From positions 1 to 39,258 of the forward strand of contig JALCSB010000017.1 in NCBI GenBank assembly GCA_022653075.1: a stretch of DNA of 39,258 bases, given 5' to 3'. The translations under genes and the position numbers were made by a program. The number at the start of each line of letters is the position of its first letter. The stretch's first letter is position 1. This DNA is from Intestinimonas sp. (GTDB taxonomy: Bacteria; Bacillota; Clostridia; Oscillospirales; Oscillospiraceae). The notes under the pieces were generated by a model that was not told the origin of the DNA, did not search any database, and saw only the letters and a list, made by a program, of their open reading frames with translations. Below are positions 15,781 to 23,051 of the stretch, in pieces.

Positions 15781-17286
15781 TCAGTTAAGATAAGACATGG
15801 GGTTCACCTGGGTGCCGTTAATGCGGACCTCGAAGTGGCAGTGATTTCCGGTGGAACGGCCGGTGGACCCGACCCGCGCGATGGACTGGCCCTGGCAGAC
15901 CTTATCCCCTTTCGAAACCAGGAAGCTGGAGCAGTGGCCATAATAAGTCTGCTTGCCGTTGCCGTGGTCGATGATAACCAGATTACCGTAACTGCCCTTG
16001 TAGCCGGTAAAGATCACCGTGCCGCCGTCGGCAGCGCGGATGGCGGTGGCATAGGGGGCGGCGATGTCAATGCCGGAATGAAAACTGTAGGAGCCGAAGA
16101 TATAACGGTAACCGAAGCTGGAAGTGATATGCCCGTAAACCGGCCAGATAAAGTAGCCATTGGGCAGCCAGGAAGGACGTACTTTGGTACCTACGGCAAC
16201 CACCTTGTCAGAAGGCTGAGAGAGTACGTTGGTACTGAGTACGTCGCGCCCCTCCTCCACGCCATTTATATATGTGACGTTGGCGGAAACCAAGGAGTCG
16301 CCATAGGTCCCCGAGTCCAGCACTTTGGATTCGCCCTCATACATACTGCTGTCCGACACTTCCTGAACGCTGGGTTCAATGGCCTGATGATAGGTGACGG
16401 CATCCATTGTCTTGACGGACAGGAAGGGTACGACCCGCTTAATATTGAGAATCTGTCCGATATAGAGTTTGTTAACATCCACGCCGGGGTTCAAGTCCTC
16501 CATCTCGGCCATGGTCATGTCGTTATCAAAGGCCAGAGCCATGAAGGTGTCACCCTTCTTTACCTCATAGGTGGTCTGACCGTTCGTGTTGGCGGTCAGG
16601 AGGGTTTTTATCTGAGTAGTGTCCTCAAGCGTGTCGGAGGGGACATACTCATAGGTGATGTGGACGTTTTTATCAAAGGAAACGGAGATGGTGTTTGCCG
16701 TTACATAAGGGGCAGAGATCGTGCTCAGCACCTCGCTCAAGGTTTCCCGGTCTGGAGCGGCACCGATCAGCTTGCCGTTTACCGTCAGAGTATAGCACTT
16801 CGTAACATCGTTTACCTGACTAAACAGCCAGGCATCCAGATTGGCAGCGGAAGTGAGGCTGTCACGTTTGGTAAAGGTAAAAGTATAGTGCGCATCGCAG
16901 TCCAGCGGATACGCGTAGCCTAATATCGCGGAGGCGCGTGACGCCACGCGGCTCTCCGCCCGCTCAAAGACCTCCCGGCTTTTCACGGTACCCACCTGAG
17001 TACCGTCCACAGTGACCACATAGGAAGGGGTGTAGAGAATGGCGGTGACACCCACCACGCCCACCAGGGCAGCGGCGGCCAGAAAGGTCAGGCGGCCCAC
17101 CGGCTGCTGACCGGCGCGCCGGGAACAGACCCGGTGATAAACGCGGGCGCCCTGACGGCGCAGAAGCGTGCCATAATCGGCGGCGGCTTCCGCGAAACGG
17201 TGCAGGCGGTCCCGAAGTCCACGCGGCTCCGTCTTGCCGGATGTGGAAGACGGGATGGAGATCGGTTCCTGTAAAAATTCGTCCAT
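15781..17286 (-). CDS. Membrane-anchored LysM-G5-M23 cell wall endopeptidase
   Basis: A 501-residue envelope enzyme. A cytosolic basic N-terminus leads into one membrane helix (about 67-86), an ~150-residue linker domain, a LysM module (239-283, YEVKKGDTFMALA), a G5 domain (about 285-370) and a C-terminal M23 peptidase (390-495). The zinc and catalytic residues are H403 and D407 (HSGID), H451 (GHCS), and H482-C-H484. It should cut peptidoglycan cross-bridges or stem peptides, held at the wall by LysM. The ATG at 17286 has GGGAGG. It has its own consensus promoter with operator-like repeats and its own terminator. Confidence 0.92.
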   Translation of the reverse strand: MDEFLQEPISIPSSTSGKTEPRGLRDRLHRFAEAAADYGTLLRRQGARVYHRVCSRRAGQQPVGRLTFLAAAALVGVVGVTAILYTPSYVVTVDGTQVGTVKSREVFERAESRVASRASAILGYAYPLDCDAHYTFTFTKRDSLTSAANLDAWLFSQVNDVTKCYTLTVNGKLIGAAPDRETLSEVLSTISAPYVTANTISVSFDKNVHITYEYVPSDTLEDTTQIKTLLTANTNGQTTYEVKKGDTFMALAFDNDMTMAEMEDLNPGVDVNKLYIGQILNIKRVVPFLSVKTMDAVTYHQAIEPSVQEVSDSSMYEGESKVLDSGTYGDSLVSANVTYINGVEEGRDVLSTNVLSQPSDKVVAVGTKVRPSWLPNGYFIWPVYGHITSSFGYRYIFGSYSFHSGIDIAAPYATAIRAADGGTVIFTGYKGSYGNLVIIDHGNGKQTYYGHCSSFLVSKGDKVCQGQSIARVGSTGRSTGNHCHFEVRINGTQVNPMSYLN

Positions 17287-17395
17287 GGGGAAAACCTCCC
17301 AAATTAATCAAAAAAGCAAGAGGGCGAAGGAAAAAAGCAGGCGGGAAAAACCAGGTACCCGTCGTGCCTCAATATTTTACAAAAGGAAAATAAAT

Positions 17396-17421
17396 GATTA
17401 CAAATAGTTACAAATGTAATC
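17396..17421 (-). promoter_or_regulatory. Operator-like repeats at the M23 promoter
   Basis: Overlapping the 3' side of the -10 is a 26-bp element with inverted ends (GATTACA ... TGTAATC). Within it ATTTGTAA occurs twice, 10 bp apart. The TGTAA half-sites resemble WalR (YycF) boxes, which control cell-wall hydrolases, but the canonical spacing is 11 bp and here it is 10. The position after the -10 suggests repression. Confidence 0.4.
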
Positions 17422-17447
17422 ATACTCGTTTTCCCCGTTCCCGTCAA
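17419..17447 (-). promoter_or_regulatory. Promoter of the M23 peptidase gene
   Basis: On the minus strand TTGACG (17447-17442), a 17-nt spacer and TATGAT (17424-17419). The leader to the ATG is about 125 nt with no gene in it. Confidence 0.75.
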
Positions 17448-17518
17448 GTACTTTTTTGTCAAAAGAGAGTGTGGGCGGGCATGGACGCCGAAGGGTGCAA
17501 AATTGCGTGAAATTCTTC

Positions 17519-17547
17519 TTGCGTTTCCCCGTGGTATGGTTTAAACT
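17519..17547 (+). promoter_or_regulatory. Weak candidate promoter for the aldolase-DeoR-cupin genes
   Basis: TTGCGT (17519-17524), 17 nt, TAAACT (17542-17547). The -10 is poor, so an activator or another start is possible. The -10 lies in GTTTAAAC, and TTAAAC recurs 12 bp on, a possible DeoR-family site. Apart from the two divergent promoters nothing else was seen in 17287-17630. Confidence 0.35.
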
Positions 17548-17630
17548 CAAATTAAACAAAGTAAATAAAATGGTGATCTTTGATTTGCTTGGTTTTTGTT
17601 CCGGCAAAAGAAAGCGAGGGAATGCGGGAT

Positions 17631-18290
17631 ATGGACGAGATCAACGCGCTGAAGGAGGAGATTTGCCGCGTGGGCCGTCTGCTCTATGACCGTGGTTACG
17701 TGGTTTCCAACGACGGAAATATCTCCGTGCGCAGTTCGGAGGGCCGGGTATGGATTACGCCGTCAGGTGTGAGCAAAGGCCGAATGACGCCGGATATGAT
17801 GGTCTGTACCGATCTGGACGGGCACGTCCTGTCCGGAGACCGCTATCCCTCCTCAGAGAATAAAATGCACCTGATGGTTTACCGCAAACGGCCCGACGTA
17901 AGGGCGGTGGTCCATGCCCATCCCCCCTATTCCACCGCCTGCGCCATCTGCCGCCGCCCTCTGAAGGAGCGGTATTTGGCTGAGATGGTTCTGGGGCTGG
18001 GCGAAGTACCGGTGACCGAGTTTGCCATGCTCTCCACAGACCAGGTCCCCCGCAGTGTGGAGCCCTTTGTGGCGGATCACAGCGCGGTACTGCTGGCTAA
18101 TCACGGCGCGCTGGCCTGGGGGCCGGACCTGTGGGCGGCGTTTGACCGGCTGGAAGTTGTGGAACAGACGGCGCGGATCTATCAGCTTGTGGATCAAATC
18201 GGCGGAGGTGTGGAGCTGACGCAGAAGCAGGCTGAAGACCTGCGGGCCAGGACCGGTTTTTATCAGAAACTGGCTGGGCCGAGAAGTTGA
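17631..18290 (+). CDS. Class II aldolase (fuculose-phosphate aldolase-like)
   Basis: A 219-residue zinc aldolase of the class II/adducin fold. Zinc ligands H95-A-H97 and H158, and the catalytic glutamate E76 in SSENKMH, align with FucA-type enzymes; SNDGNIS (26-32) and TPSG (43-46) are the phosphate-binding parts. Such enzymes split ketose-1-phosphates such as fuculose-1-P, ribulose-1-P or 5-deoxyribulose-1-P into DHAP and an aldehyde. The neighbouring MtnA-type isomerase makes the last two kinds of substrate plausible. I choose the ATG at 17631 because GAGGG lies 10 nt before it; the ATG at 17622 is too close to that SD. The stop overlaps the next start (TTGA). Confidence 0.88.
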   Translation: MDEINALKEEICRVGRLLYDRGYVVSNDGNISVRSSEGRVWITPSGVSKGRMTPDMMVCTDLDGHVLSGDRYPSSENKMHLMVYRKRPDVRAVVHAHPPYSTACAICRRPLKERYLAEMVLGLGEVPVTEFAMLSTDQVPRSVEPFVADHSAVLLANHGALAWGPDLWAAFDRLEVVEQTARIYQLVDQIGGGVELTQKQAEDLRARTGFYQKLAGPRS

Positions 18291-19102
18291 ACATAGACGG
18301 CGCGGACGAACGTGCGGCATTGCTGGCTCCGGAGCGCCGCGCTCGCATTCTGGCTTTGGTGGTGCGCAATAAGAGCATGCTGGTCAAGGATTTATGCGCC
18401 CTTTTTCATGTGACCGGGGAAACCATTCGCAAAGACCTGGCCACGCTGGAGCGGGAGGGAAAGCTCATTAAGACCCACGGCGGCGCCTATGTTCAGGAGG
18501 GCGTGCGTAACGAGGTGGACCTCTCTATCCGTGCGTCCCTGCTGCCCCGGACGAAGGACGCCATCGGCCGGGCCTGTGCGGCGCTGGTGCGGGAGGGAGA
18601 CACCATTTTCCTGGATGAGAGCACCACCTGTCTTGCCATTGCCCGCCACCTGCTGCGTGTTGAGGGGCTGACTGTACTGACCAATTCCTTGGCCATCGCC
18701 GGGCTTTTTGCGGAAGGCGGCACGGGGCGGCTGCTCCTCTCCGGCGGCGAGCTGGATCGGAAAAACCAGTGTTTTTCCGGCTACGGGGCCGAAGAGTTTT
18801 TATCCGCCTATTATGCGGATAAAAGCTTCATCTCCTGCCGGGGACTGGACCGTCAGGCCGGGGCTACCGACGGCAGCGCAGTGAGCGGTGGTATTCGGCG
18901 GTTGATGCTCTGCCACGGCCGGCAGCGCGTTTTGGTTCTGGACCGGACGAAACTGGACCAGATCAATTTTTATCATATCTGCGACTTGGCGGAGATAGGC
19001 ACCCTGGTGGTGGATCGTCTACCCGACGGCCCTTGGCGGAAGCTTCTGGTCCGGGAGCAAATTAAGGTGATAGAAACGCTGGAAGAGGAGGAGCAGCCTT
19101 GA
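18287..19102 (+). CDS. DeoR-family transcriptional regulator
   Basis: A 271-residue DeoR regulator: an N-terminal winged helix (about 13-70; RILALVVRNKSMLVKDLC, then TGETIRKDLATLEREG and KTHGGA) and a C-terminal phosphosugar-sensing domain with DESTTC and SGGELDRKNQCFSG. DeoR proteins usually repress sugar operons and are released by a phosphorylated intermediate, here presumably a pentose- or deoxypentose-phosphate. The start is TTG in TTGA, shared with the aldolase stop, and the gene ends in another TTGA shared with the cupin, so the three are translated in a coupled way. Candidate operators are the palindromes near 17540 and 19656. Confidence 0.9.
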   Translation: MNIDGADERAALLAPERRARILALVVRNKSMLVKDLCALFHVTGETIRKDLATLEREGKLIKTHGGAYVQEGVRNEVDLSIRASLLPRTKDAIGRACAALVREGDTIFLDESTTCLAIARHLLRVEGLTVLTNSLAIAGLFAEGGTGRLLLSGGELDRKNQCFSGYGAEEFLSAYYADKSFISCRGLDRQAGATDGSAVSGGIRRLMLCHGRQRVLVLDRTKLDQINFYHICDLAEIGTLVVDRLPDGPWRKLLVREQIKVIETLEEEEQP

Positions 19103-19545
19103 CTGCAAGCGCGGAGCAACTGATTAGAACGCTGGGGCTGGAACCGCATCCGGAAGGGGGCTGGTTCCGGTTTGGCTGGCGTTCCGGCGTACCGGCCGGG
19201 AAACGCGATACCTGTAGCTTGATCTATTATCTGCTCCGGCAAGGTGAGATTTCCCGCTGGCATCGGCTGGCCTCCTCCGAGGTGTGGGCTTGGCACTCCG
19301 GCGGCAGCCTGGAGATGACACTGGGCGGAGGCGGGGACGCGCCCATGGCGGGAGAAACGCTCCGGCTGGGTCCGCGGCTGAGTTTAGGGGAGCAGTTCCA
19401 CATTGCCGCACCCGCAGGCCGGTGGCAGACCTCGCGGGTGGTGGACGGGGCGTTCGTCCTGGTGACCTGCGTGGTGGCGCCTGCCTTTTGCGAGGCGGAC
19501 TGCCTGCTTCCCCCGCGCCCGCTACCCAATGAAATTTATGATTGA
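19099..19545 (+). CDS. DUF985/Cupin_5 family protein
   Basis: A 148-residue cupin of the DUF985 type, recognised by LGLEPHPEGGWF, SLIYYLL, SRWHRLASSEVWAWHSGGSLE and the C-terminal VVAPAFCEADC block. A single beta barrel is expected, possibly with a metal site (the H in WHRL, the E in SEVW and later polar residues). Family members have no well established reaction; some are suggested to be sugar epimerases or isomerases. The start is TTG within TTGA, with GGAGGAG 5 nt upstream. Tight coupling to an aldolase and a DeoR regulator suggests it acts on a sugar-phosphate or aldehyde in the same pathway. Confidence 0.82.
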   Translation: MTASAEQLIRTLGLEPHPEGGWFRFGWRSGVPAGKRDTCSLIYYLLRQGEISRWHRLASSEVWAWHSGGSLEMTLGGGGDAPMAGETLRLGPRLSLGEQFHIAAPAGRWQTSRVVDGAFVLVTCVVAPAFCEADCLLPPRPLPNEIYD

Positions 19546-19669
19546 GGCGTAAGGGATGCAAAACACGCATTACGCCTAAAAATAGAAGGATTGAGATATG
19601 ATTTGCTCTTTTGTCCGGTATAAGAAACGCAAATGACAACGATTTTTATACACCCGCGAAATATTTCGC
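19545..19669. promoter_or_regulatory. Hairpin and palindrome between the cupin and SDR genes
   Basis: An interrupted hairpin (AGGCGTA 19545-19551 with TACGCCT 19571-19577, inner ATGC/GCAT) lies right after the cupin stop but lacks a T run on the plus strand. Farther on is a perfect 14-bp palindrome GCGAAATATTTCGC (19656-19669), about 30 nt before the SDR start codon. It is a good candidate operator for a dimeric regulator such as the upstream DeoR protein. No convincing promoter was found. Confidence 0.4.
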
Positions 19670-19700
19670 ATTTTTGACATAACAGAAGGAGGTCCTTCCC

Positions 19701-20465
19701 ATGGAGACAGTCCCTTCCCTTTTTTCTCTGGAGGGCAAAGTGGCCGCCGTTACCGGCGTGAGCCGTGGACTGGGACAGGCCATGGCTGTGGCATTGGCAC
19801 AGGCGGGGGCCGACGTGGTAGGTATTGGATTTCATGGCATGGACCAGACCAAAGGACAGGTCGAGGCCCTGGGTCGGCGCGCCGTTTCCGTCCAGGCCGA
19901 TTTGAGCCAGAGCGGCCGGATGCCCGATGTAGCCGCACGGGCCATTGCCGCCTTCGGCCGGGTGGATGTCCTGGTAAACAATGCGGGCATTATCCGCCTT
20001 GATCCGGCGGAAGAGATAAAAGAGGCCGACTTTGACGCGGTCATGGCGGTGAACCTGCGCGCCCTGTTCCTGCTCACCCGGGAAATCGGGCGGCAGATGA
20101 TCGCACGGGGCGGGGGGAAAATTATCAATATCTGTTCCGTTCAGTCCATAAAGGGCGGATTCGATGACGCGGCCTATGTGGCCAGTAAGCACGCGGTAGC
20201 CGGCCTGACCAAAGCACTGGCCAACGAGTGGGGCCGGTACCATATTTGTGTAAATGGTATTGCTCCGGGCTTTATGGTAACCGACAATACCGCCAAGCTC
20301 CGCACCCAGAAGGAAAAAGTTGCGGCGATCAACGCCCAGATCCCTTTGGGCCGCTGGGGGCAGCCCGCCGACCTGATGGGCCCGGTGATTTTTTTGGCTT
20401 CGGCTGCCTCTGATTATGTAAACGGCCATTTGCTGGTGGCCGACGGCGGCTATCTGAACTGTTAA
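19701..20465 (+). CDS. Short-chain dehydrogenase/reductase (KduD-like)
   Basis: A 254-residue classical SDR. TGVSRGLG (18-25) binds NAD(P), NNAG (93-96) stabilises the fold, and the catalytic set is N118, S146, Y159 and K163 (YVASK). It most resembles sugar-acid dehydrogenases such as KduD or gluconate 5-dehydrogenase; the ending VNGHLLVADGGYLNC is typical of them. In this cluster it could oxidise a sugar, lactone or aldehyde intermediate. GAAGGAGG precedes the ATG by about 9 nt, and the isomerase gene follows after 12 nt, so these two are one unit. Confidence 0.88.
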   Translation: METVPSLFSLEGKVAAVTGVSRGLGQAMAVALAQAGADVVGIGFHGMDQTKGQVEALGRRAVSVQADLSQSGRMPDVAARAIAAFGRVDVLVNNAGIIRLDPAEEIKEADFDAVMAVNLRALFLLTREIGRQMIARGGGKIINICSVQSIKGGFDDAAYVASKHAVAGLTKALANEWGRYHICVNGIAPGFMVTDNTAKLRTQKEKVAAINAQIPLGRWGQPADLMGPVIFLASAASDYVNGHLLVADGGYLNC

Positions 20466-20477
20466 GGAGTGGTTTTC

Positions 20478-21557
20478 ATGCCGGACGCGCTGTATGAGGT
20501 AACGCATATCGACAATATCCGTCTGGGCGAGGACGGGCAGAGCGTGGTCATTTTGGATCAGACGCAGCTTCCCAACCGGACGGTCTATCTCACCCTCCGC
20601 ACCGCGCGGGAGATGTACGACGCGATTAAAAAACTGAAGGTCCGCGGCGCCCCGGCCATTGGTATCTGCGCGGGCTACTGCATCTACGCACTGGCCCGCC
20701 AGTTGGACGGGACCGACTATACCGAGTTTGCCGCCGAGTTCCACCGGCAGAAGGAATTTCTCAATTCCTCCCGGCCCACGGCGGTGAACCTGAGCTGGGC
20801 GCTTACCCGGATGGAGCGGGTGGTAACAGCGGGTGCGGGAAAGCCGGTGCCGGACATTCTGGACAGGCTGGGCCGGGAGTGCCGCGCCATCCATGAAGAG
20901 GACATTGCGATGTGCCGCGCCATTTCGGAATATGGATTGTCTCTGATAAAGGATGGAGACGGTATTCTTACCCACTGCAACGCCGGACCGCTTGCCACCT
21001 CCCGTTACGGCACCGCGTTGGGCCCGCTCTTTCTCGGCAAGGAGCGCGGCATGGGGTTCCATGTCTTTTCCGACGAGACACGGCCGCTGCTGCAGGGCGC
21101 GCGCCTGACTTCCTATGAGTTGCAGAAGGCGGGTATTGACGTAACACTAATCTGTGATAACATGGCCTCCATCGTCATGAAGAACGGCTGGATTAACGCC
21201 TGCTTTGTAGGCTGTGACCGGGTAGCCGCCAATGGCGACACCGCGAACAAAATCGGTACCAGCGGCGTGGCCATCCTGGCAAACTACTACGGCATTCCCT
21301 TCTATGTACTAGGACCCACCTCTACGGTGGACCTCAGTTGTAAGACCGGCGGCGACATCCAGATTGAACTGCGGGACCCCGATGAGATTAAAGAGAAATT
21401 CTACGCCGAGCCTATGGCGCTGCCGGAGGTCAAATGCTATAATCCGGCTTTCGACGTGACCGACCACACTCTCATTTCCGGTATTGTTACCGAGAAAGGA
21501 ATCTGCCGGCCCCCCTATACACAGTCTCTGGCGGAGCTTTTTGCACAGGGAAAGTAG
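20478..21557 (+). CDS. MtnA-family sugar-1-phosphate isomerase
   Basis: A 359-residue aldose-1-phosphate to ketose-1-phosphate isomerase, close to methylthioribose-1-phosphate isomerase (MtnA). Visible family blocks are [42 protein letters not shown] with catalytic C167, and [17 protein letters not shown] with catalytic D247. MtnA-type enzymes also serve as DrdI in 5-deoxyribose-1-P disposal. With the class II aldolase of the cluster this gives sugar-1-P to ketose-1-P to DHAP plus aldehyde. I start at the ATG 20478, 8 nt after AAGGAG; an in-frame GTG at 20469 lies within the SD. Substrate (methylthio-, 5-deoxy- or plain ribose-1-P) is unresolved, so no symbol is given. Confidence 0.88.
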   Translation: MPDALYEVTHIDNIRLGEDGQSVVILDQTQLPNRTVYLTLRTAREMYDAIKKLKVRGAPAIGICAGYCIYALARQLDGTDYTEFAAEFHRQKEFLNSSRPTAVNLSWALTRMERVVTAGAGKPVPDILDRLGRECRAIHEEDIAMCRAISEYGLSLIKDGDGILTHCNAGPLATSRYGTALGPLFLGKERGMGFHVFSDETRPLLQGARLTSYELQKAGIDVTLICDNMASIVMKNGWINACFVGCDRVAANGDTANKIGTSGVAILANYYGIPFYVLGPTSTVDLSCKTGGDIQIELRDPDEIKEKFYAEPMALPEVKCYNPAFDVTDHTLISGIVTEKGICRPPYTQSLAELFAQGK

Positions 21558-21587
21558 TACAGTAAAATATTTTTTTGCAACTTTTGC

Positions 21588-21607
21588 AGTAAAATGAAAA
21601 TTTTACT
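21588..21607 (+). other. AT-rich hairpin with GAAA tetraloop
   Basis: AGTAAAAT-GAAA-ATTTTACT is a perfect 8-bp stem with a stable tetraloop, 30 nt after the isomerase stop. It has only a weak T tract after it, so it may be a weak terminator, an mRNA 3'-end stabiliser or an operator palindrome before the importer promoter. Confidence 0.4.
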
Positions 21608-21636
21608 TGCTTTCCCCACAATTCCGATAGTATTAT
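21607..21636 (+). promoter_or_regulatory. Candidate promoter of the nucleoside importer genes
   Basis: TTGCTT (21607-21612), an 18-nt spacer and TATTAT (21631-21636). The leader to the lipoprotein ATG would be about 73 nt. I looked for a purine riboswitch and found no match. Confidence 0.5.
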
Positions 21637-21715
21637 GTGGCTGTACCCGGCCCCGCTCTGTACGCGGCTGGTTTCGTACACAATATTTAACAATTTGCTA
21701 AGGAGGACACAAAAC

Positions 21716-22888
21716 ATGAAACGCAAGAAACTTGCAGCCCTGCTCCTGTCCCTTGCCATGGTGCTGGGTCTGGCCGCCTGCGGCGACAGCGGTTCCGGCT
21801 CTGCCACCCCCGCACCCAGCAGTTCCGCCGCCGCCAGCGGAGCACCCGCGGCTGAGGGCCTGAAAATTGCCATTGTCACCAGCCCCAACACGGTGGACGA
21901 TGGGTCCTTTAACGAAGATAACTACGACGGTATCCTCTCCTTTATTAAGACCCGCAACGGTATCGATACCGTTACGCCCGTTCAGGAGCCTACTGGTGAT
22001 CCCACAGCCGCCGCTCAGACAGTGAGTGACATTGTAGCCGATTATGACGTGCTGGTCTGCACCGGCTTTCAGTTTTCCGGGATCGCCACCATTGCCCAGG
22101 AAAACCCCAGCAAGTACTTTATTCTAGTAGATTCCTTCCCCTCAGACGATAAGAATGCCACCGTGGAGGTGGACAACGTCTATGCCATGCAGTTTGCCGA
22201 ACAGGAAAGCGGCTTCTTTGCCGGCATCGCCGCCGCCAAGGAGACCAAGAGCGGCAAGGTTGCCGTGGTGAACGGCGTGGCCTACCCCTCCAACGTCAAC
22301 TATGAGTACGGCTTCGAGTCCGGCGTAAACTACGCCAACAAGAACCTGAACACCTCCGCAGAGGTTGTGGAACTGCCTTCCTACGCCGGGACCGATGTGA
22401 ATGGCACGGACGTGGGCGGCAACTACACAGGCAACTTTACCGATGAGGCCACCGGCAAGGTGGTGGGCCAGACGCTGATCCAGCAGGGCTGCGACATCAT
22501 CTTTGTGGCCGCCGGCGGCTCCGGCAACGGCGTGTTCACCGCCGCCAAGGAAGCCGGTAACGTGAAGGTGATCGGCTGCGACGTGGATCAGTACGACGAC
22601 GGTGCCAACGGCAGCAGCAACATCATTCTGACCTCCGTGCTGAAGAACATGGCCGTCAACGTGGAGCGCCAGCTTACTGCCATTGTGGATGGCTCCTTCA
22701 AGGGCGGCAACTACACCCTGAAGGCAGACACCGACTCCACCGGCTACGTCTCCGCCGAGGGCCGTCAGCAACTGTCTGCGGACACTCTGAATGCGCTGGC
22801 CGACGTCTATCCGAAGGTGAAGGACGGTACCATCGTACCCGCTTCCAATTTCAGCGACTCCACGCCGGACAACTTCCCCGGCCTGTAA
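21716..22888 (+). CDS. BMP-family substrate-binding lipoprotein (nucleoside type)
   Basis: A 390-residue lipoprotein. Residues 1-20 are a lipoprotein signal ending LGLAAC, whose cysteine would be lipidated; a Ser/Ala/Pro-rich tether follows to about residue 42, then the BMP/PBP1 fold (starting KIAIVTSPNTVDDGSFNE; DDGSFN is typical of BmpA/PnrA proteins). These bind purine or pyrimidine nucleosides for ABC import. AGGAGG is 9 nt before the ATG. Two strong hairpins follow before the ATPase gene, the usual device for making binding protein in excess over transporter. Ligand specificity is not deducible by eye. Confidence 0.9.
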   Translation: MKRKKLAALLLSLAMVLGLAACGDSGSGSATPAPSSSAAASGAPAAEGLKIAIVTSPNTVDDGSFNEDNYDGILSFIKTRNGIDTVTPVQEPTGDPTAAAQTVSDIVADYDVLVCTGFQFSGIATIAQENPSKYFILVDSFPSDDKNATVEVDNVYAMQFAEQESGFFAGIAAAKETKSGKVAVVNGVAYPSNVNYEYGFESGVNYANKNLNTSAEVVELPSYAGTDVNGTDVGGNYTGNFTDEATGKVVGQTLIQQGCDIIFVAAGGSGNGVFTAAKEAGNVKVIGCDVDQYDDGANGSSNIILTSVLKNMAVNVERQLTAIVDGSFKGGNYTLKADTDSTGYVSAEGRQQLSADTLNALADVYPKVKDGTIVPASNFSDSTPDNFPGL

Positions 22889-22920
22889 GCCGCGAATTTC
22901 AGTATCCTACTAAGGCAGCA

Positions 22921-22970
22921 GGGACGCTCCGTTCTCGTATAACAATACAGTCGGAGCGCCCCCGCTTTTT
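22921..22970 (+). terminator. Intra-operon terminator/attenuator hairpin
   Basis: CGCTCCG (22925-22931) pairs with CGGAGCG (22952-22958), flanked by GGG/CCC, with TTTTT at 22966-22970. Partial termination here would lower transporter expression relative to the binding protein. Confidence 0.6.
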
Positions 22971-22983
22971 CCGATACCCTGAT

Positions 22984-23012
22984 GCGGGCCGGGCGGGGAA
23001 CGCCCGGTCCGC
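22984..23012 (+). other. GC-rich hairpin upstream of the ABC ATPase
   Basis: A 12-bp stem with one G-T pair (22984-22995 with 23001-23012, loop GGGAA), with no T run after it. Probably an mRNA-stabilising or processing hairpin; it ends about 26 nt before the ATPase SD. Confidence 0.5.
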
Positions 23013-23051
23013 GTGAGTGCATCGAGTTCTGAACCATAAGGAGGCTTGACG

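Noticed and set aside
15763-16923. 386-codon plus-strand frame over the M23 peptidase gene
   Set aside because: Shadow of a gene with complete catalytic motifs; no SD or promoter on the plus strand.
19536-21062. 508-codon open frame antisense to the SDR and isomerase genes
   Set aside because: It spans two real genes and their intergenic region, and its peptide has no recognisable domain; it reflects codon bias on the other strand.
21558-21715. Purine riboswitch before the nucleoside importer
   Set aside because: The conserved purine-aptamer core sequences are absent; only a promoter and a small AT hairpin are visible.
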